NCBI GenBank assembly: GCA_014607495.2
Contig: CP053153.1
Span: 1,240,001 to 1,304,000 of the forward strand
Source of the DNA: Carposina sasakii
Taxonomy: Eukaryota; Arthropoda; Insecta; Lepidoptera; Carposinidae
DNA length: 64,000 bases
Direction: 5' to 3'
Made by a program: the position numbers and the translations under genes. Positions 61,401-64,000 of the stretch are shown piece after piece. Every line of letters starts with the position of its first letter. The stretch's first letter is position 1. Under the pieces are notes generated by a model. That model was not told the DNA's origin, ran no database searches, and saw nothing but the letters and a program-made list of their open reading frames with translations.

Positions 61401-63640
61401 GATATAGGCAGCTTTGTAGCACGGTGAATTTGCTTATTATTTATCAAGGCGCTCGAGATTGATTTAGACCAGAGAAAATAATAGTTAAATTCTTTCTACC
61501 AAATAGTTCCTTTGATGTTAGAATACTAGGTATGTAGGTATCATTACATTATCATTATTCGTGTAAATGTATACAGAAAAGTGTATGTTTCGAAATCAAG
61601 TACAATAGTTAGTTATCTTTGAAACGAACTCTATTTTAAACCAAGGTTTCTGGGTACCTAATCATTATGGGTTGATGTTACTATTAGAAATACTACTACA
61701 AATACTCCTATCTTACATAGACTGTTTGGAATATTTGCTTCTTGCCCGTCGATAATAGTCTAAGATCCCTACATCGACATTCACCGAGCTGATAATAGAA
61801 TGAAATATATTTTATAACAAATTTAGTAGGTACCTACATTAGAAAATATAAAAAAAAATGGGTTGACTAAAAAAATCCTACAGACTATTTTTATAGCTTA
61901 TAACTTCTTTAATTTTAAATTTAGGGCAAAAAGTTATATAAACATATTTGTAGGCAAAGCGATTTGCTACAAATTATGTATTTACGAATTTTTTGTAGGA
62001 CGCATAGTTTCCGATATATCGCGAAAAAGGTGTTTGTACCCCTTTTTCCAAGATGTCGGCCAAATGACAAGGGCGGAAACCCCACAAACTTGGGGTTAAG
62101 GTTCTCGTAAATTGTAACATTTCAATGCACTATAAAAATTGTCTGTCCAGGATTTTTTTAGATAATCCATTTTTAATATACAGGCTGTAACAAAAAGGGT
62201 ATGTTAATCAGCTACAGTAATAGCCCACTATAGAGAGAGAACCTATTTTCAAAATTTGAAACTCGAAATCACATGTTTATTTTTCAACATTGTATGAACA
62301 TTCCCGAGTTGTTTAGGAATTCTCCATACTATCTGGAAAAATAAACATGTGATTTCGAGTCTGAATTTTTTTGAATAGGTCAAATCAAATCAAATCATTT
62401 TATGCATACTAAGTGTACATAACAGTTTTAATTGAGTATCAAAGCACTTATAACTTAATAGCCCTTATGAGGTACCGCAACACTCTTAAAACTAAACTAA
62501 ACTATAATTATGTTTTTTTAAATCTACTTATTATTATTATATAGGTGCAGGTGCAATAAAGCAAGGTGAAGGTTCCTTTTAGTGGGCTATTTACATAGCT
62601 TTTCGCTTAGCATACCCCTTTTGATACACCTTGTATTTTCTAATGTACAAAATTTCTTATAAAATATCTTTAATTCTATTATCAGCTCGGTGAAGGTCGA
62701 TGTAGGTTCGAATCTTCTACTATAACAGTATATAAAGATTTTTTGTACTTTGACTTATCGGCTAGTATGTTTTACTGACACTATACCTCACTATACCTTG
62801 TTTTAAATTGTTCTGTAACGTAAACTCAGTGGCTCTTGTAGTATCATGCTTAAAACCAACAACCAATATTTCAGGTCCGCTACTGGGCCGACCACGACGG
62901 TTTCCACCAGGAGGACAACCTCCCTAAAGTGGTGCTGCAGCCAGTGCAAGAAGCCGAGGATGTGAGGCAGGCGCGTCTCGCTCATGAGAAGGCGTGGCAG
63001 GAGGCTGCCGCTGCTGCTGCTCAGCACCCAGACCCTGAGTGAGTGATCCTTGTAGCATCGTTAATGCATCATCATATTCAAGTCTTTATTTAGCACGAAA
63101 GGGCAAGGAATAATAGATATTTGTATTTGATTTGATTTTGAATTTGATTGGTCAGTTGAAATGTAATGTTGGTTTTGTATATTAACATTTAGTTTTGATT
63201 GCTATTTTTTTTCGTAGGCGTAAGTGTACGTTTAACACTCCTATCTAAAGTTTTAATCATTTAACGGGCCAGAAATTATTTTTTACTGTTTAACATACGT
63301 ACATACGGTTGTGCACTTCTGCTCAAATATGAGGTTTCCAGAATTTTATTGCAGGATCGGGAATGAGATCTTACAGCCACGTTTATTAACTTATAATGAA
63401 ATTGTTCACCATAGTGCGGGCAAATACGACTACCAACCGGCCGCCTCCGAAAACCAACAGTCCCTGGTTTCCGCACCAGTACAATCTGCACCCCAATACC
63501 AGAACCAGAGAGAAGGCAAGGCCTACGCCAGCGCCCAGAGCAGCTTCCAGAGCCAGAGCTCCAACTATGGTCAGCAAGGGAACCAGGGTTCTTATGGACA
63601 GCAACAGCAGCAGGGCAAGGTTGAGGAGCCGGAACCTACT
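43404..63640 (+). CDS. R&R-type cuticular protein, 6 exons seen, 3' end beyond the window
   Basis: A secreted structural protein of the chitin-binding CPR family. Exons: 43404-43433, 59507-59641, 60480-60587, 61201-61356, 62875-63038, 63415-63640, all phase-compatible (at least 273 residues). Exon 1 plus the start of exon 2 form the signal peptide MLFLATVAVG-LALAAA, cleaved near ASP-VS. The R&R core is split by intron 4: GSYTYKDGNNELIK at the end of exon 4, then VRYWADHDGFHQEDNLP in exon 5, matching the family pattern (G-x-Y-x-Y ... Y-x-A-D-x-x-G-F ... LP). A short acidic/Ala tail follows (AHEKAWQEAAAAAAQ). Exon 6 is Gln/Ser-rich (SSFQSQSSNYGQQGNQG), low complexity, ending EEPEPT before a GTGAGT donor, so the gene continues. 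RR-1 versus RR-2 class cannot be fixed. Exon 1 is 16 kb upstream and is assigned by TATA box, phase and signal-peptide logic. Confidence 0.88.
45840..45887. repeat. tight 22-bp hairpin
   Basis: Left arm 45840-45861 (AAGTGTTAAAATATAGGTAC...) pairs with 45866-45887 with one mismatch around a 4-base loop (GTAT). Confidence 0.85.
46096..46340. repeat. palindromic MITE of about 245 bp
   Basis: Arms contain TTTGCTTTTGACACGAAACT and its inverse, plus AACAGCTG inner repeats. The ends are TTTTCAAAA-type. No open frame. Confidence 0.9.
60128..60390. repeat. family E palindromic MITE in cuticle gene intron 2
   Basis: GGGTGTAACAGAAAGGGTAT at the left, ATACCCTTTCTGTTACACCC at the right; near-perfect arms of about 120 bases. 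Confidence 0.93.
60660..61003 (+). mobile_element. 3' fragment of an RTE LINE in cuticle gene intron 3
   Basis: Nearly identical to 38240-38564, with scattered substitutions, including an in-frame TAG at the LKWQW position (AAG TAG CAA). Ends in TTAATGATGATGATGATGA. Same sense as the host gene. Confidence 0.9.
62182..62636. repeat. family E MITE interrupted by a second repeat
   Basis: Arms 62182-62380 and 62580-62636 enclose about 200 bases starting CAAATCAAATCAAATCATTT, a separate insertion. Confidence 0.75.
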
Positions 63641-64000
63641 GTGAGTCGACTCTTTGATATGTTATTCACATACATACATACATTCTTATACACACCGCTC
63701 GCTCCCAAAAATTGGGTGGCTGCGGGATCGCGAATGATATCCTAGAGCAAGTTAAGCATAATATGTCATAAAAATGGAACCACGAAATTAATAATCCTGT
63801 ATTTCTCCTATTTGTCGTCTGGCATTTGGTCAAAATTGGTCAGAAGTGGCACCATGTGGTTCTATCGGCCTTTGGTGCTCTGCCTAACCCGTAAGGGATA
63901 AAGGCGTGATTATATGTATGTATCTGACAATCTTAATCATGTTACAAAATAGGGCATTCCATAATAAATTACCCATCAGTGATATCTATTCATCATCATC

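Overview
The window is animal nuclear DNA: spliced genes with GT-AG introns, GC-rich exons in AT-rich introns, and dense short transposons. Protein matches (exocyst Sec8, Spindly, MIC19, an R&R cuticle protein) plus many tRNA-derived SINEs, RTE-type LINEs and MITEs suggest an insect, most likely a moth or butterfly. The order is inferred from repeat style and gene content, not from a database search.

Layout: (1) 1-2899: non-coding 3' flank with repeats. (2) 2900-15174, minus strand: Sec8/EXOC4 in 18 phase-compatible exons (855 codons), with one in-frame TAG in exon 4. Its introns hold three GC-rich minisatellites, two partial exon duplications and several LINE/SINE/MITE insertions. (3) 15175-18214: divergent intergenic region filled by a MITE and a four-copy direct/inverted repeat cluster. 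(4) 18215-25001, plus strand: Spindly in 5 exons (431 codons) with the diagnostic Spindly motif in exon 2. (5) 25533-29234, minus strand, convergent with Spindly: a MIC19/CHCHD3-type gene with three exons found and one required exon not found. (6) 29235-43330: gene-free and repeat-rich, including a 5'-truncated RTE LINE. (7) 43404 to beyond the right edge, plus strand: a cuticular protein gene with a 10-codon signal-peptide exon, a 16-kb first intron and an R&R chitin-binding domain split over two exons; the 3' end is outside the window.

The genes are unrelated in function (vesicle tethering, kinetochore-dynein adaptor, mitochondrial crista organisation, cuticle). No operon-like or defence-like system is present. 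The most unusual structure is in Sec8. Three unrelated minisatellites (26, 31-34 and 45 bp units) each start at the 3' end of an exon, and every unit copies the exon end plus its GT splice donor. Exons 17, 12 and 10 are therefore followed by 10, 27 and 7 tandem donor copies. Intron 12 is open in the exon-12 frame for its whole length.
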